Source of the DNA: Bacteroidales bacterium
Lineage (GTDB): Bacteria; Bacteroidota; Bacteroidia; Bacteroidales; UBA12077
Direction of reading: 5' to 3'
DNA length: 59,761 nt
NCBI GenBank assembly: GCA_030637515.1
Contig: DAOWGM010000024.1
Span: 1-59,761, forward strand
The position numbers were made by a program, and so were the translations under genes. Below the pieces are notes generated by a model. It was not told the DNA's origin and searched no databases. It was given only the letters and a program-made list of their open reading frames with translations. This document shows, in pieces, positions 17,648-27,621 of the stretch (its first letter is position 1; each line of letters opens with the position of its first letter).

Positions 17648-20600
17648 CTATCTGATTATTGTTACAGGTCCAGTAATTGGTTTGAACCCTTCTTCATTTA
17701 GTACTATGACATAATAATAAGTGCCACTGGCAAGATCTTTACCATTTTTAGCTTTCCCTGCCCAACGTTTGGAATCATCATCATTATTATATCCTTTTTG
17801 TTCATAAACTTTTATACCCCAACGGTTATAAATTGTTACTATATTATTTTTGAATTTGTCTATAAACTTAATTTTCCAGTAATCATTTATTCCATCATCA
17901 TTCGGTGAGAATCCATCATTTGGCGTTATTGCCGGAATAAATTCAAGATATATTCTTGATGTATCTATACAGTCATCATCAGAAGTTGCAATTACCTTAT
18001 AATAAGCTGAAGAATCTGGGCTTATTGAAAGCGTTTGAACATTAGAAGATCCTATTGGCTCATCAGACTCAAGCCATTCAAAAGTAATTCCTGTTGGATC
18101 TAAAACATAGGCACTTAATACTCCTTTTGTTGCTCCTTTTAAATAGATTGTATCATCTAAGGCATTACCATCCTCACCGTCAAGAATATCCAAATTAAAA
18201 TTGGGGAAATAGGTCACAGTAACATCGTCAGCAAAATCAGCTTTACAATAATCGTTCATTATACGTATTATCTGGAAGGTTGAAGTTCCATCAATATCTA
18301 TTAATGCTGTATATGGGTTACCAAAAACTTTCTTATATCTATTTGTTGCCCTTTTTGTTTCTTCATTAAAAATCTTTAAAAATAAAGTATCTGCCGGACC
18401 AGTAAAAGATGATTTTATTTCAACACTATCATTCCAGCAAACAGACTCATCTTTAAATTCAACATCGTAAGAAAGAATATCATCAGAATTATCTTCAGTT
18501 AATGTCGCACTAAACATTCTAGTACATAATCCCCCATCTGTAACAGTTAAGTTATATGTCCCATCTTCAAGATACAAAATAGTATCATTATTAACAGGAG
18601 TAAATCCGGCAGGTCCTGTCCAAGTATAAGTGAAAGGTTCTGTTCCACCCACAATATCCACAATTATTCTACCCATTGAATTTAATAGATCCCTTGAATC
18701 ACATGCAATACAACGTTTATTTCTGGGGTATCCAACAATATCCAATGCGTCTGGGGCCGTGGCAACTGTAGCGTCATCAATTAACTCACATAAGTTGGCA
18801 TCAGTAATTGTTACTGTATATAATCCGGCACTTAAAGAAGATATAGTAGAAGTATTTACCCCATTTTCAATAAAACCAGTACTCCATGCGAAATCGTATG
18901 GTGAGGCACCATTTGTCGGTGTTGAGGTAATTTCCCCATTTGTAAATCCAAAGCAAGAAATCGGCGTTATAGCAAAATTAGGATCTATTGCACCAGGCTC
19001 ATTTATTGTTATTTCTGTTTCTTTTTCACAACCTAATAGAAAATCACGAATAGTTAAAGTATAAATATCAGGAGGAAGATTTTTTATTGTATCCCCACTA
19101 TTATACCAATCTGCTAAGTTATGCGAATATTTAAGGTTTCCTGATCCACCGGTAAATTTAAGCATTATTTCACCTGTAGTTCCTCCATTACATGAAACAT
19201 CCTTAACATAACTGTCTGTAATTACTATTTCATCAGGTTCACTAACAACAACAGAATCAATTTTCCAGCATAAATGCCCGTCTGTTACTTTAACGTAGTA
19301 TGTTCCGGCACACAAATCCACTGTATCATTAGTTTCAAATATACTATCAGGGTAAAGGTCGAAATCACTCATAGTACTCCATTCATAAGTATAATTACCC
19401 TGTCCTCCAGTTGCTGTTGCAATTGCTGTTGCATCGCACAATCCAAAACAAGATGTTGTTAATCCTGTAATTGGTAATGCATAATCAGTAATAGCATCCG
19501 GTCCTGCTCCTATTTTTTCATTAATTGGTAAATTAATTGATGAATCGGCATATAATACAGATTCATAAACCAAACTTATATCATTATAATCAGAAAAAGT
19601 TATGGTTGCTTCTTCCAAAATTCCAGGAGAACCCCACCCCCATGTATCTGTTATTCGAATTCTCCAAGCACCATTAGCCGGATCTTGTCCTTCAAGATCA
19701 GTTTTCCAGTCTCCTGAAAATTCATATCTTCCGGATGCTGCATCGCATTCGTCAATTACAGCAACTGCTGATGTGTCTTCAGCATCATTATAAAACTTAT
19801 AAGTTGCACTATCTTCCCAAGATGGTCCAAATACTGCAGCACAAGGCGGTTTCAATTCAACAACTGAATTATCCGGAGCAACAAGAGAAACAGCTATTGT
19901 TTTTGTATACCAATGATTTTTAATTTTTGCATATACATCAATGTGAGTACGCGAATCAACCGTAGTTGCATCAATTAAAAATGGTGTTGGCTTCCCAATA
20001 GAAAGAACTAAATCAGGTAAATAAGTTACCAAAACAGTATCCGTAGTATTTCCACACGGTGCAAGTCCTGTTGCTGATAAAACTAATTTAACATATCCGT
20101 TAATTAAATCACCAGGGCCCGGTGTATACGTCGGATTTATCAAGGTATTTGTACCATAATATCCTCCATCTCCTCCGTCAGTAGTCCAGTTTACGCCTGC
20201 ACAATTTAATGTATCTGCATCTGGAACTAAATAGTCTGAACCATAACATAACAATGTGTCGGCTCCAGCATAAGCATACGCAGATTGATTAACAGTAATA
20301 GTTACATTATCATTATCTGTACAATTATTAGCGTCAATTACAGTATAAGTAAAACTATAAGAGCCAGGAGTAGAAGTGTTAAATGTTGGTTCCTCAATAT
20401 TAGGATCGCTTAAAGGAGTTAAATCAGCACCAGTCCATACTTCAGAAGCAAATGGTAAGGCTCCACCTGTTGTATTCCCGTCAAGAGCTAAATCAACATT
20501 GGTACATGTTACTACTGGTTCTGCTGGCAATATATCTACTACAGGATTCTGGAATATGGTTACCAAAACACTTGCAGCTGTAGTATTATTACAATCGCCC

Positions 20601-23600
20601 TCAAAACGAACATAATAGGTTGTTGTTACCGCAGGAGCTGGTATTGTTAAATCCTGTCCTGATCCTACAGGAACAGTAAAAAATATATCAGAATACCATT
20701 CCGCTGTAGCGCCTGTTCCTAATGTTCCTCCAGTATATGAAAGAGTTATATTTGCAAAAGCTCCATCACAGAAGTTATTATTATTTACAGTTGCGCCTGT
20801 TGGAGCAGTAGATTCTGTTTTTATTACAACTTCAATTGAAACTCCTGTTGTGTTATTACAATCACCTTCGAATCGAACATAATAAGTGGTGGTGGTTGCA
20901 GGAGCTACTAATGTTAAATCTTGACCTGAACCTACTGGAACAGTGAAAAATTCATCAGAATACCATTCTGCTGTTGCTCCATCGCCCAATGTACCACCAA
21001 CATATGATAAAGTTATGTTAGCAAAGTCTCCTGGACAGAAATTATTATTATCTACTGTAGCTGATGTTGGTGCTGTAGATTCTGTTTTTACTACTACCGT
21101 TAAATTAAAACAAGCTGTAGTGTTACAAGTTCCTTCTGCACGTACATAATAAGTAGTTGTTACTGCCGGAGAAACATTTATAGTTAATCCAGTACCTTCA
21201 GCTGTGCCTCCACAACTTCCGCTATACCACTCCCATGTTGCTCCTGTTCCAAGTGATCCTCCTTGAACTGTTAAATCGGTTGAACTACCAGGACAGAAGT
21301 TGGTATTACTTGAATTAATTCCTGTCGGATCATTTGATTCTGTAAATATTACAACTTCTATTGAAGCTCCTGTTGTATTATTACAATCACCCTCAAAACG
21401 AACATAATAGGTTGTTGTAGTTGCTGGGGCTGCTATAGTTAAATCCTGACCTGAACCTACTGGAATAGTAAAAAATTCATCAGAATACCATTCTGCTGTT
21501 GCTCCTGTTCCTAAAGTACCGCCTACATATGATAAAGTTATGTTAGCGAAATCGCCTGGACAAAAATTATTATTATCTACAGTTGCTGACGTTGGTGCAA
21601 CAGACTCTGTTTTTACCGTTATAAGTAGACTTGCACAGGCAGTGGTGTTACAAGTTCCTTCAGCGCGCACAAAATATGTTGTAGTTACTGTTGGTGATAC
21701 ACTAATACCAACACCCGTTCCTTCTGATGTACCTCCGCAAGTTCCACTATACCATTCCCATGTTGCTCCTAATCCTAAAGAACCCCCATTTACGGTTAAA
21801 TTTGCAGATGTACCCGGACAAAAATTATCAGCATCTGTACTTATACTACCCGGAGCAATTGAAACTGTATTTACTGTTAATGTTATACTTGCGCATGCTG
21901 TTGTATTGCAATCTCCATCGGCAAGCACATAATATGTTGTGGTTACTACCGGCGATACATTTAATGTTGGTCCTGATCCTGCAGAAACTCCTCCGCAAGT
22001 TCCACTATACCATTCCCATGTTGCTCCTGTTCCTAAAGATCCATCTTGAACTGTTAAGTTTGCAGATTCTCCCGGACAGAAATTATCATTGTCTGTATTT
22101 ATTACTGTTGGATCTGTTGATTCTGTCTTAACTGTTACTGTTACTGAAGCTGCTGTAGTATTATTACAATCGCCTTCAAAACGTACATAGTAAGTTGTTG
22201 TTACTATCGGTGCAGCTATTACTAAATTCTGACCTGAACCTACAGGGATTGTAAAAAATTCATCAGAATACCATTCTGCTGTAGCTCCAGTTCCTAAAGT
22301 TCCTCCTACATATCTTAACATGACATTTACAAAATCACCAGGACAGTAATTGTCACGATTGGCCGTTGCTCCAGTCGGCGCAACAGATGCATCTTTTACT
22401 GTTACTGTTATATTGGCACAGGCAGTTGTATTACAATCTCCTTCTGCACGAACATAATAAGTGGTTGTTACAGCTGGTGAAACAGTAATTCCTGCTCCAG
22501 TTCCTACCGGTGTGCCTCCACAACTTCCGCTATACCATTCCCATGTTGCTCCTGTTCCAAGAGATCCTCCTTGAACTGTTAAATCAGTTGAATTACCTGG
22601 ACAGAAGTTAGCATTACTGGAATTTATTACTGTTGGTGCGGATGATAATGTTTTTATAGTTACTAAAATTGAAACGGCTGTTGTATTGTTACAATCTCCC
22701 TCAAAACGAACATAATAAGTTGTTGTTGCTGCAGGTGTCGGTATTGTTAAATCCTGACCTGATCCTACCGGAACAGTAAAAAGATCATCAGAATACCATT
22801 CTGCTGTAGCTCCTGTTCCTAAAGTACCGCCTACATATGATAAAGTTATGTTAGCAAAATCTCCCGGACAAAAATTATTATTGTCTACAGTTGCTGATGT
22901 AGGTGCTATAGAATTTGCTTTTATTGTTAATATCATATTATCATTAACACTGGCACAACTTCCATTTCCATAAGCTGTTAATGTTAATGTTACCGGACCT
23001 GTCTGTCCTACAGCAGGTGTATAAATTGGGTCAATAATTGTTGCAATATCAAAATCTCCTGGAGCTCCTCCATCGTCCCACAATAAACTACTTTCGTTGT
23101 TTGCTGAAGCCGGTGTTGTGGCTGTTGCCAAATCAAACGGCACTTCTTCACAGGTTTCTTCATTGCTTCCTGCATCAACTGTTGGTGCAGCATAATTGGT
23201 TATAGTTATATCATTACCTTGCATTCTACAACCATTCGCATCAATTGCATAGGTTTCGTATGTCTGAGCTGGCAATCCTGTAAATGAACCATCCTCATCA
23301 TAAGGAGGCGGTAGTAAGGGAACAGTATCTCCTACTGTTTGTCCGTATAGATAATAGTCCATATCTCCTGTACCTCCTGAAGCGGAAATATCAATTGTTC
23401 CATCTGATGCTCCATCACATTCTTCATCAAAACTATAAATATCGAAAGTTATTTGTGGAGGAATTTCCAAATCAGTTCTTGGTGGTTTAATAAACGGGAA
23501 ATCAACAAATACATCTCCAAGAATACCACAATCGTTTACATCGTTTATTACTACTCTATAAATTCCTCGAGGAATACCGCTTAAAGCCTGATCGGTTCCC

Positions 23601-24799
23601 TGAGGACCCGGAATAGCAATAAAATCTGTTGGTAAAGGACCCACGTACTCATACCACTGAAAAGTATATGGTGCAGTTCCTCCATCTGGATTTGCAGTAA
23701 TTTCTCCGTCACTTCCATCGTAACATGAAAGTGGATTAGTAACAGACGGTGCTAATGCTTTTAATTTATCAGGTTCTCCAATATCATAAGGGCCTCCAAA
23801 ACTAAAACCACCATCATCTATAACTCCAGCATTATAATTATCAGCAGTTAAACCGGTAAAAGTCCAGATTGTATCGTATGTTTCTTCGGTAAGAGTTACT
23901 AATGTACTATTATTTCTTAAAGTATAAGTATATGGTTTTGTTCCACCTGTTACAGACATAGTAAACTCAGCATCGCTTCCTCCATAACAAGTAGCATCTG
24001 TTATTACAAACGCATGAACAACAAAACTCGCTTTTGAGCCCGCCTTTTCTACTCTAACAGGAAGGTCTCCTGAAATTAAATTTGTTTTTAAATTATCTGT
24101 TTTTAGAGATATTAAAAAATCTTCACCTGTATAATTAAGATTTTCTGTAATTTCAAAATCCCATTTATTAGCTGTTATTATAGAGTTTCCAAGATCTACA
24201 GAACGTTTTTCTGTTCCACTTCCCTGGAATGTATTACATTCAATATTTTTATCATTTAAATCCAGATCTCCTGAGATTAAATTTATATCACCTGAAGTTT
24301 TTAATTCTGAATCAAATTGCCATTTTCCGTTTTCACTATTGAAAATCAGATTACTATTAAGTTCTGAATTTATATTTACAGATGATTCATTGTTTCCTTT
24401 AAAAACAATATCACCATAATATTCATTTTTTAAATTATTATTTATTGTAGCAGATCCGTAAATATTAATTTCTGCACTTGTTACACTTTTAAATAGAAAA
24501 GACCCACTTTTTAATGTAATTCCAGATTCTTTAACCTCCCATCTAAAATCCTTACAAGAAGCTTGCTTTTTGATTTGAACAAATTCGTTACTATTCAAAA
24601 ATGAATTATCATCGAAAATTACATTATCATTTTCAGTTGGAACTGAAGCACCTGGCTTACCGCCAGAAGTTTCAGACCAATGATTTGTTTCGTCCCAGGA
24701 TCCTGTTCCGTTTACCCAATATCTATTTTGAGAATTACCCTCATTTATTGTCGCGAACGTAATAAATGCGGTCAGGAATAATAAAATAATATGTCTCAT
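17648..24799 (-). CDS. Giant multidomain adhesin with type B T9SS C-terminal signal
   Basis: Predicted secreted surface adhesin of about 2,380 residues. Order of parts: signal peptide (MRHIILLFLTAF start), an N-terminal beta-rich region beginning RYWVNGTGSWDETNHWSE, three SprB-like repeats (CYGGSD, CYDGSD, CDGASD; about 265-560), nine Ig-like repeats of 86-89 residues (about 630-1415), a PKD-like stretch, a domain resembling the proprotein-convertase P domain (HIDVYAKIKNHWYTKTIAV to NGAWRIRITDTWGWG), further SprB-like repeats (about 1780-2070) and a C-terminal gliding-associated type B sorting domain (FSPNDDGINDYWKIKF, IYNRWGIKVYE). A GTG at 24809-24811 is an alternative start; the ATG at 24797 gives a cleaner signal peptide. 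Co-transcribed with the PorP/SprF-like gene. Confidence 0.93.
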   Translation of the reverse strand: MRHIILLFLTAFITFATINEGNSQNRYWVNGTGSWDETNHWSETSGGKPGASVPTENDNVIFDDNSFLNSNEFVQIKKQASCKDFRWEVKESGITLKSGSFLFKSVTSAEINIYGSATINNNLKNEYYGDIVFKGNNESSVNINSELNSNLIFNSENGKWQFDSELKTSGDINLISGDLDLNDKNIECNTFQGSGTEKRSVDLGNSIITANKWDFEITENLNYTGEDFLISLKTDNLKTNLISGDLPVRVEKAGSKASFVVHAFVITDATCYGGSDAEFTMSVTGGTKPYTYTLRNNSTLVTLTEETYDTIWTFTGLTADNYNAGVIDDGGFSFGGPYDIGEPDKLKALAPSVTNPLSCYDGSDGEITANPDGGTAPYTFQWYEYVGPLPTDFIAIPGPQGTDQALSGIPRGIYRVVINDVNDCGILGDVFVDFPFIKPPRTDLEIPPQITFDIYSFDEECDGASDGTIDISASGGTGDMDYYLYGQTVGDTVPLLPPPYDEDGSFTGLPAQTYETYAIDANGCRMQGNDITITNYAAPTVDAGSNEETCEEVPFDLATATTPASANNESSLLWDDGGAPGDFDIATIIDPIYTPAVGQTGPVTLTLTAYGNGSCASVNDNMILTIKANSIAPTSATVDNNNFCPGDFANITLSYVGGTLGTGATAEWYSDDLFTVPVGSGQDLTIPTPAATTTYYVRFEGDCNNTTAVSILVTIKTLSSAPTVINSSNANFCPGNSTDLTVQGGSLGTGATWEWYSGSCGGTPVGTGAGITVSPAVTTTYYVRAEGDCNTTACANITVTVKDASVAPTGATANRDNYCPGDFVNVMLRYVGGTLGTGATAEWYSDEFFTIPVGSGQNLVIAAPIVTTTYYVRFEGDCNNTTAASVTVTVKTESTDPTVINTDNDNFCPGESANLTVQDGSLGTGATWEWYSGTCGGVSAGSGPTLNVSPVVTTTYYVLADGDCNTTACASITLTVNTVSIAPGSISTDADNFCPGTSANLTVNGGSLGLGATWEWYSGTCGGTSEGTGVGISVSPTVTTTYFVRAEGTCNTTACASLLITVKTESVAPTSATVDNNNFCPGDFANITLSYVGGTLGTGATAEWYSDEFFTIPVGSGQDLTIAAPATTTTYYVRFEGDCNNTTGASIEVVIFTESNDPTGINSSNTNFCPGSSTDLTVQGGSLGTGATWEWYSGSCGGTAEGTGLTINVSPAVTTTYYVRAEGTCNTTACFNLTVVVKTESTAPTSATVDNNNFCPGDFANITLSYVGGTLGDGATAEWYSDEFFTVPVGSGQDLTLVAPATTTTYYVRFEGDCNNTTGVSIEVVIKTESTAPTGATVNNNNFCDGAFANITLSYTGGTLGTGATAEWYSDIFFTVPVGSGQDLTIPAPAVTTTYYVRFEGDCNNTTAASVLVTIFQNPVVDILPAEPVVTCTNVDLALDGNTTGGALPFASEVWTGADLTPLSDPNIEEPTFNTSTPGSYSFTYTVIDANNCTDNDNVTITVNQSAYAYAGADTLLCYGSDYLVPDADTLNCAGVNWTTDGGDGGYYGTNTLINPTYTPGPGDLINGYVKLVLSATGLAPCGNTTDTVLVTYLPDLVLSIGKPTPFLIDATTVDSRTHIDVYAKIKNHWYTKTIAVSLVAPDNSVVELKPPCAAVFGPSWEDSATYKFYNDAEDTSAVAVIDECDAASGRYEFSGDWKTDLEGQDPANGAWRIRITDTWGWGSPGILEEATITFSDYNDISLVYESVLYADSSINLPINEKIGAGPDAITDYALPITGLTTSCFGLCDATAIATATGGQGNYTYEWSTMSDFDLYPDSIFETNDTVDLCAGTYYVKVTDGHLCWKIDSVVVSEPDEIVITDSYVKDVSCNGGTTGEIMLKFTGGSGNLKYSHNLADWYNSGDTIKNLPPDIYTLTIRDFLLGCEKETEITINEPGAIDPNFAITPISCFGFTNGEITSTPTNGASPYDFAWSTGFIENGVNTSTISSLSAGLYTVTITDANLCELIDDATVATAPDALDIVGYPRNKRCIACDSRDLLNSMGRIIVDIVGGTEPFTYTWTGPAGFTPVNNDTILYLEDGTYNLTVTDGGLCTRMFSATLTEDNSDDILSYDVEFKDESVCWNDSVEIKSSFTGPADTLFLKIFNEETKRATNRYKKVFGNPYTALIDIDGTSTFQIIRIMNDYCKADFADDVTVTYFPNFNLDILDGEDGNALDDTIYLKGATKGVLSAYVLDPTGITFEWLESDEPIGSSNVQTLSISPDSSAYYKVIATSDDDCIDTSRIYLEFIPAITPNDGFSPNDDGINDYWKIKFIDKFKNNIVTIYNRWGIKVYEQKGYNNDDDSKRWAGKAKNGKDLASGTYYYVIVLNEEGFKPITGPVTIIR
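20553..22915 (-). repeat. Nine tandem Ig-like coding repeats of two alternating types
   Basis: Within the adhesin gene, nine units of about 258-267 bp. Type A units carry FCPGDFANITLSY and EGDCNN; type B units carry TWEWYSG, an extra CGG cysteine and CNTTAC. Order from the N-terminus is A-B-A-B-B-A-B-A-A. High similarity between units makes this a likely recombination and assembly hotspot. Confidence 0.9.
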
Positions 24800-24869
24800 A
24801 TTTTTTAACACAAGTTAAGATTTTTGACCAATTGTTAATAAAATACATGCAATGTTAATATTTTTTTAC

Positions 24870-24921
24870 GGTCTGAGCAGGGTTTTTGTTTCAAAAATAT
24901 TAATAACACTGTGCTTAGACC
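24870..24921. other. Long-loop inverted repeat upstream of the adhesin gene
   Basis: Arms GGTCTGAGCA and TGCTTAGACC (one G-T pair) separated by 32 bp, 71 bp before the adhesin ATG. It could be a leader structure or a protein site; no T-tract follows in the direction of the adhesin transcript. The rest of the 24,800-25,020 spacer shows nothing recognisable. Confidence 0.3.
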
Positions 24922-25020
24922 TGATTTTTTATTAACATTTAAATAAATATTTAAAAAAGAAAAACTCCCTAATTGTTAATAACTTATGAATTTGTATTAA
25001 ACAAAAACTTAATCGAGGAC

Positions 25021-26247
25021 TTAGCTAACGCTCTGAATAACAAACCGTTTTGTAATGTAGCGTACAGGATACCATGCTGCCAAATATCCTATGAATGCAA
25101 CCGTTATAAGAATTAAAACAAAATCAGTCCATATTAATTTTACCGGATATGCATCAATTATGAATGATCCAGCACCTTGTAAGCGAACAAATCCAAATTC
25201 TATTTGTAACCAACAAATAAAACCTCCGAAAATTAATCCTAAAACTGCACCAACAATTGTTATTAACCATCCTTCAATAAAGAAAATACTTCTTATTGTT
25301 TTTAAATCTGCACCAAGACTCCTAAAGGTGGCAATATCTTCCTTCTTTTCAATAATAAGCATTGTTAGAGAGCCTACAATATTAAAGGATGCTATAATAA
25401 GAATGAATGTTAGTATCAGGAAAATATAAAACTTCTCTGATTTCATTATTTTGTAAAAAGTTTCGTGTTGTTGATAACGGTTCTGAACCAGATAACCGGC
25501 TCCTGCAATTTCAGTTATTTCATTCTGAGCCTTTTTAAGATTAAAACCCGGTTTTAGCTTAATCTCAAATGCACTTAACTCATTCTGATAATCAAATAGA
25601 TCTTTTGCAAAGTCTAAGGGTACAATTACATATTTTGTATCAAATTCTTGCTGAATACCAAAAACCGCTGAAGGAAAAATATAGTTTCTGTTAAATATTT
25701 GCTCAGGATTCATTGAAACTTTGGCATCTCTTTTTAAAACGTATATAACCAAAGGATCGATGTAGTTAATATTTAAAGAGAGGAAATGTGCAACGCCTTG
25801 CCCAACCACAGCATAAGGATTATTCTTGTGTTTTAAGATAAACTCACCAACTACAAGCATTGTATCTACTCCCGATATATCCACGAAGTTATCACTTACA
25901 CCTTTAATTATTGCCGGATACTGCTGATCACCATAACGTAACAAGGCATCATCCTCAAGCGATTCAGCTATATCATACACTGCTTCGTGCTCCCTTATTT
26001 TTTGTAAACGATCGTCATTAACAGAAAAGACTTTCCCGGAAGCAGGTGTAAGTTTTAAATCGGGATCAAAAGAATTATACATTGACTTAATAACTCCATC
26101 GAAACCATTAAAAACCGACAATACTACAATTAATGCTGCAGTTCCTACAGTTACTCCCACAATTGAAATCATAGAAATAATATTAATTGCATTTTTTGAT
26201 TTCTTTGCAACTAAGTATCTTCTGGATATGAAAAAAGGGAAGTTCAT
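25021..26247 (-). CDS. LolC/LolE-type FtsX-family ABC transporter permease
   Basis: Inner-membrane permease of 408 residues, probably the membrane part of a lipoprotein-releasing (Lol) system. It starts with FFISRRYLVAKKSKNAINI followed by a first membrane helix (ISIVGVTVGTAALIVVLSVF), then a large periplasmic MacB-like domain (about 45-270) and three C-terminal helices of the FtsX domain, including KKEDIATFRSLGADLKTI. This four-helix layout is diagnostic. The ATPase (LolD) is not in the window. It lies last in a minus-strand run after a methyltransferase and rbfA, an arrangement seen in Bacteroidota. Confidence 0.9.
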   Translation of the reverse strand: MNFPFFISRRYLVAKKSKNAINIISMISIVGVTVGTAALIVVLSVFNGFDGVIKSMYNSFDPDLKLTPASGKVFSVNDDRLQKIREHEAVYDIAESLEDDALLRYGDQQYPAIIKGVSDNFVDISGVDTMLVVGEFILKHKNNPYAVVGQGVAHFLSLNINYIDPLVIYVLKRDAKVSMNPEQIFNRNYIFPSAVFGIQQEFDTKYVIVPLDFAKDLFDYQNELSAFEIKLKPGFNLKKAQNEITEIAGAGYLVQNRYQQHETFYKIMKSEKFYIFLILTFILIIASFNIVGSLTMLIIEKKEDIATFRSLGADLKTIRSIFFIEGWLITIVGAVLGLIFGGFICWLQIEFGFVRLQGAGSFIIDAYPVKLIWTDFVLILITVAFIGYLAAWYPVRYITKRFVIQSVS

Positions 26248-26281
26248 CTTTTAATTTATGTTCCTTTATTATTATGGTTTG

Positions 26282-27091
26282 CTATTTAAATGCTTTTACA
26301 ATTAATCCTGTTCCTGATTTATGCTTCATATTAACATCAAAGTAATTTAAAACAAACGAAATAGGGAAAGTAATCATATAATAAAAAGGTAAAATAATGA
26401 AAAACAATTTGCTCTTATTTAGCATTAAAATAGGTGTTTTCATTGAAAGTTTCCATGAGATTTTACCTGGTGTTCCGTAAGCATATGCTACTTCTACTTT
26501 TGTAAATCCTGCACTATTTAATTTTTCTTCAATCTCTCTAACACCATAACCATCGCGTACATGTTCGTCTATAAATGAATGATCATCCTCATCGTGAACA
26601 TCTGAGCCTCCCAGATCTGAAGGAGTTGATATAAGAAGCATTCCGTCGTCTTTTAATGTTTTATGAAAGTTTTTAAAAACTTCAACATCTTCAAGTATGT
26701 GTTCCATTACATCAACACTTAATATCATGTCAAATTCTTTTGTTTTTTCAAATTTTGTTAAATCTGCATATTCGAATTTTACTCGTTCTGATTTACCAAT
26801 CTGATTAAAAAATTTATTACAATCCTCAACCTGTTCTGTTTTTACATCAACGCCTAATATTCTATTCTTTTTACATTGCTTCGATAAATAAAAAGAATAT
26901 TGTCCAAAGCCTGAACCTGCGTCTAATATATCTGCTCCATTTTTATATTGCTTTCCCCATTTTCTGATTGCTTTTTTTATATGCCAGGTTCGTAGCAATA
27001 ATAAGTCTAAAAGCCAATAAAAAAGCTTTCTAGTAAGTGGCTTTTTATTAAATTCTTTTCCAAGGCTTCTTTTAATCGAATCGTATTGCAT
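26282..27091 (-). CDS. Class I SAM-dependent methyltransferase
   Basis: A 269-residue Rossmann-fold methyltransferase. Motif I is ILDAGSGFGQYSFYL (about 56-70), followed by the acidic ILGVDVKTEQ and the post-motif MILSVDVMEHILEDVEVF, which is typical of methyltransferase type 11/UbiG-like enzymes. A hydrophobic C-terminal segment (IILPFYYMITFPISFVL) suggests membrane association and so a lipid or isoprenoid-like acceptor. It is followed by the LolC/E-like permease (34 bp) and preceded by rbfA (18 bp). Substrate unknown. Confidence 0.85.
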   Translation of the reverse strand: MQYDSIKRSLGKEFNKKPLTRKLFYWLLDLLLLRTWHIKKAIRKWGKQYKNGADILDAGSGFGQYSFYLSKQCKKNRILGVDVKTEQVEDCNKFFNQIGKSERVKFEYADLTKFEKTKEFDMILSVDVMEHILEDVEVFKNFHKTLKDDGMLLISTPSDLGGSDVHDEDDHSFIDEHVRDGYGVREIEEKLNSAGFTKVEVAYAYGTPGKISWKLSMKTPILMLNKSKLFFIILPFYYMITFPISFVLNYFDVNMKHKSGTGLIVKAFK

Positions 27092-27109
27092 TTATCAAAT
27101 TTTATATTC

Positions 27110-27448
27110 TTACTCTTTTATTAATTTATCGATATTTTCAATATAGTCCAATGAATCGTCAATAAAGAACGATAACGCAGGCACTTTTCTTAGCTGATGT
27201 CTGATTCTTTTTCCAAGATCATATCTTATCTGTCCGGCAAGACCATTGATATATTCCATAAACTCTTTTTTCTCCTGAACAGGAAATAAACTTAGGTATA
27301 CTCTGGCAGTTGATAAATCGGGAGAAACCCTAACCTTGGTTACGGTTATCATTTTCCCCTTGAACATGGTACTTGTACCTTTCTGAAATATATCACCAAG
27401 ATCGCGCTGAAGCAATCTTTCAATTTTATTTTGTCGTGTAGAGCTCAT
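27110..27448 (-). CDS. rbfA: Ribosome-binding factor A
   Basis: A 112-residue single KH-like domain protein needed for 30S maturation and 16S rRNA 5'-end processing. Family features: N-terminal RQNKIERLLQRDLGDIF, the TVTKVRVSPDLSTARVYLS strand-helix core and the late LGKRIRHQLRKVPALSFF with the kinked-helix region. Length is normal. It heads the minus-strand run rbfA-methyltransferase-permease and is divergent from cysS. Confidence 0.95.
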   Translation of the reverse strand: MSSTRQNKIERLLQRDLGDIFQKGTSTMFKGKMITVTKVRVSPDLSTARVYLSLFPVQEKKEFMEYINGLAGQIRYDLGKRIRHQLRKVPALSFFIDDSLDYIENIDKLIKE

Positions 27449-27587
27449 AACTATAGCAATTTATTGAACCTACAAAATTAGTTAAGTTTACTTAAAAACA
27501 ATCATCTTAAATAGATTATATCCTCAATCTGTTTTAGATTTTTTAATTTGCACTCCTAAATATTATACACAAACTCAATATTATTAG

Positions 27588-27595
27588 TAATTTTG
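27588..27595 (+). promoter_or_regulatory. Candidate cysS -7 element
   Basis: TAATTTTG matches TAnnTTTG, 26 bp before the cysS ATG. No -33 partner at normal spacing was found. Confidence 0.35.
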
Positions 27596-27621
27596 CATTT
27601 TGCTTTTAAAATGGAAAAACG

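Noticed and set aside
21540..22131. Long plus-strand frames opposite the adhesin repeats
   Set aside because: They are antisense shadows of the tandem Ig-like repeats, repeat with the same period and have no start context or homology.
24870..24921. Terminator between the permease and the adhesin gene
   Set aside because: The stem has a 32-bp loop and a T-run only on the plus strand, where no gene is transcribed toward it.
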